DNA of 6,850 nucleotides from Candidatus Parcubacteria bacterium (GTDB lineage: Bacteria > Patescibacteriota > Minisyncoccia > Phycocordibacterales > GCA-2747955): contig JALUMP010000145.1 of assembly GCA_027039745.1 (NCBI GenBank), forward strand, positions 1 through 6,850. The letters run 5' to 3'. Positions 5,496-6,850 of this stretch are shown here, piece by piece. The notes beneath the pieces were generated by a model that saw only the letters and a program-made list of their open reading frames with translations, did no database searches and had not been told where the DNA came from. Made by a program: the position numbers and the translations under genes. Position 1 is the stretch's first letter; each line of letters opens with the position of its first letter.

Positions 5496-6850
5496 TTAAT
5501 TATAGTGGTTAATTGTATAATTAATTGCATCTTCATCTTGACAAGAATATGTGTTGCTTGCTGAATAAAATTCTTTTGTTTTTCCGTGGCAATTTCCTCC
5601 AGTTTGTCCTAAAACTTCACCTAAAGGGAATAAAAAACCTATTTTTTTCTTTTTAAAAAAAGTATAGGCGTATTCTAAAAATTTTGCTCTTTTGGATTTA
5701 TCCATTTTGATAAATCTATGAATGTCATCTGTATTATCGTTATTTCAATCTAAATATACAAAAATATTATTTGCTTTATCTTTGTATTTTTTATCTCATA
5801 AAAGTGCCCAACAAAAACCATTTAAATTTTTGTAATAACTTCAACATGGATGCCCTTCTTCGATATTTCCATCTTCGTTCTGTCCTATTCCTCCTGTAAT
5901 GTAGTCAAAAGTTTTTAAGTATTCTTCGTTACTTATTGTGTTTGTCTGTGCTCCAAAAGTAATATTTAAATTTTTCTCTTTACCATATTTTTTCATTTCT
6001 TTAATTAAATCTTTTAAAGGTAACAAACTTTTTAAACCATTTGGATTCTGATGATAAATTTGTCCAAAAGTAAAATCTGTGATTCCTAAATCGATAGAAT
6101 CTTTTATAATAGACGTCAGATAGAGTATGTATTTTTCAGAAGAAATTGTTGGTTTACATGTTCCAGCACCCCAAAAATCTTTAGAATTTTTTGCGCACAT
6201 ATCTTTAAATTTTAGTTTTTTGTCGGTATAGTGGTCATAATATTTTTTATTTCTATCAAGTGATTCTGCAATAAAAAAACCATATAAAAAATCTTTTTTT
6301 GTTTCTTTTTTTATTTTATTTATTTTTTCTTTTATTTTTTCAAAATTTGGAGGCGTGCTTCATGTTTCAATTGCTCTGTGGATATATATACATTTTGTGT
6401 TTTTTAACATTTTAATGGAATCTTCAAAATCTGGGTTAAATCTATCAACTAGTAAACCATCAAATACACAACCTTCATTTTTCATTAAAATTATTTTATT
6501 TTTATTGAAATAATTTTGTTGATTATTATTTTTTTTAAAAATAGTTTTTTCAATTTTTTCTTTTTTTTCTATCGTTGTATTTTCAGTTTCTTTTTTAGCT
6601 TTTTCTTCTATTAGTTTTTCTTTTTCGTTAGCTGTACTTTTTGTGGCATTCTCTTGAGTTTTTTTAATATTTTCCTTTATATTTTTGTTGGGTAAGATTT
6701 CATTTTGAGTGATTTTTGGAATTATTTTTTCTACAGTATTTTTTTTTTGAATTTCAGTATTTGTTGTGTAATTAGATAGAAAGATTGCCTTTAGGTCTTC
6801 TAATTTGTTTTGATCTGCAAAAACAAAAAAAAATATTATAGGAATTATTA
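5496..6850 (-). CDS. Exported protein with low-complexity linker and probable TIM-barrel domain (5' partial)
   Basis: The frame is open from the right edge to TAA (forward 5496-5498): 450 residues, with only a few N-terminal codons missing. The first visible residues, IIPIIFFFVFA then DQN, look like the end of a signal peptide with a VFA cleavage site, so the protein is probably exported. Residues ~12-115 are a linker rich in Lys, Glu, Asn and Thr. From ~120 a globular domain has eight regularly spaced strand-like segments: GCVFDGLLV, CIYIHRAI, FLYGFFIAES, FTFGQIYH, NITFGAQTN, YITGGIG, IFVYLDWNND and GFLFPLGEV, as in a (beta/alpha)8 barrel. Eight Cys in this domain could form disulfides outside the cell. 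Four in-frame TGA codons (forward 6360, 5841, 5796, 5745) give Trp; two Trp are TGG. A glycoside-hydrolase-like enzyme is possible, but no family was recognised, so function stays open. Confidence 0.8.

Noticed and set aside
6480..6820. The T-rich stretch as a non-coding or repeat region
   Set aside because: Read on the - strand it is an uninterrupted Lys/Glu/Asn linker between a signal peptide and a globular domain, without an exact repeat unit.

Overview
The window is strongly AT-rich, with long A and T tracts, and every complete reading frame in it ends in TAA. TGA is read as tryptophan: 23 in-frame TGA codons lie in five genes, and in the valyl-tRNA synthetase and replicative helicase genes they fall where these families carry Trp. 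Read with the standard code, the synthetase would be broken into many pieces; read with TGA=Trp (translation table 4) it is one intact enzyme. The protein types suggest a Candidate Phyla Radiation / Patescibacteria (Parcubacteria-like) bacterium: a short ValRS with a GVTPAH-type editing motif, a DnaB with Walker A ARPSTGKTS and the VDAWKLRTG motif, and secreted TIM-barrel-like proteins. The lineage is an inference from remembered family features. A Mollicute cannot be formally excluded, but the Gracilibacteria/Absconditabacteria code (TGA=Gly) does not fit.

Layout: (1) 1-288, the 3' end of an unrecognised + strand gene, closed by a Rho-independent terminator. (2) 357-2944, a two-gene + strand operon: valS, then a small four-helix membrane protein whose start overlaps the end of valS. 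(3) 2986-3480, a - strand prolyl-tRNA editing-type deacylase (YbaK/PrdX family), convergent with the operon. (4) 3481-3604, a divergent regulatory region with two extended -10 promoters flanking a perfect 16-bp-arm palindrome. (5) 3605-3952, + strand rbfA, ending in a hairpin whose loop is the rbfA stop codon and which can also stop transcription arriving from dnaB. (6) 4002-5387, - strand dnaB. (7) 5496 to the right edge, a - strand gene for an exported protein with a signal peptide, a long K/E/N-rich linker and a Cys-containing domain with eight beta-strand-like segments. Its first few codons lie outside the window.

The complete, recognised genes are housekeeping: charging of tRNA-Val, clearing of mischarged tRNA, 30S maturation and replication-fork unwinding. 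The less ordinary signals are the genetic code, a shared promoter style (TGN-TATAAT-like extended -10 with the ATG 6-9 nt downstream and no Shine-Dalgarno, implying leaderless or near-leaderless mRNAs for rbfA, valS and dnaB), the non-terminator palindrome between divergent promoters, the SSB-like acidic tip of DnaB, the altered editing site and missing C-terminal arm of ValRS, and the uncharacterised exported protein. There is no gene-free stretch over 300 bases, and I saw no tRNA, rRNA, CRISPR array, insertion sequence or defence system.
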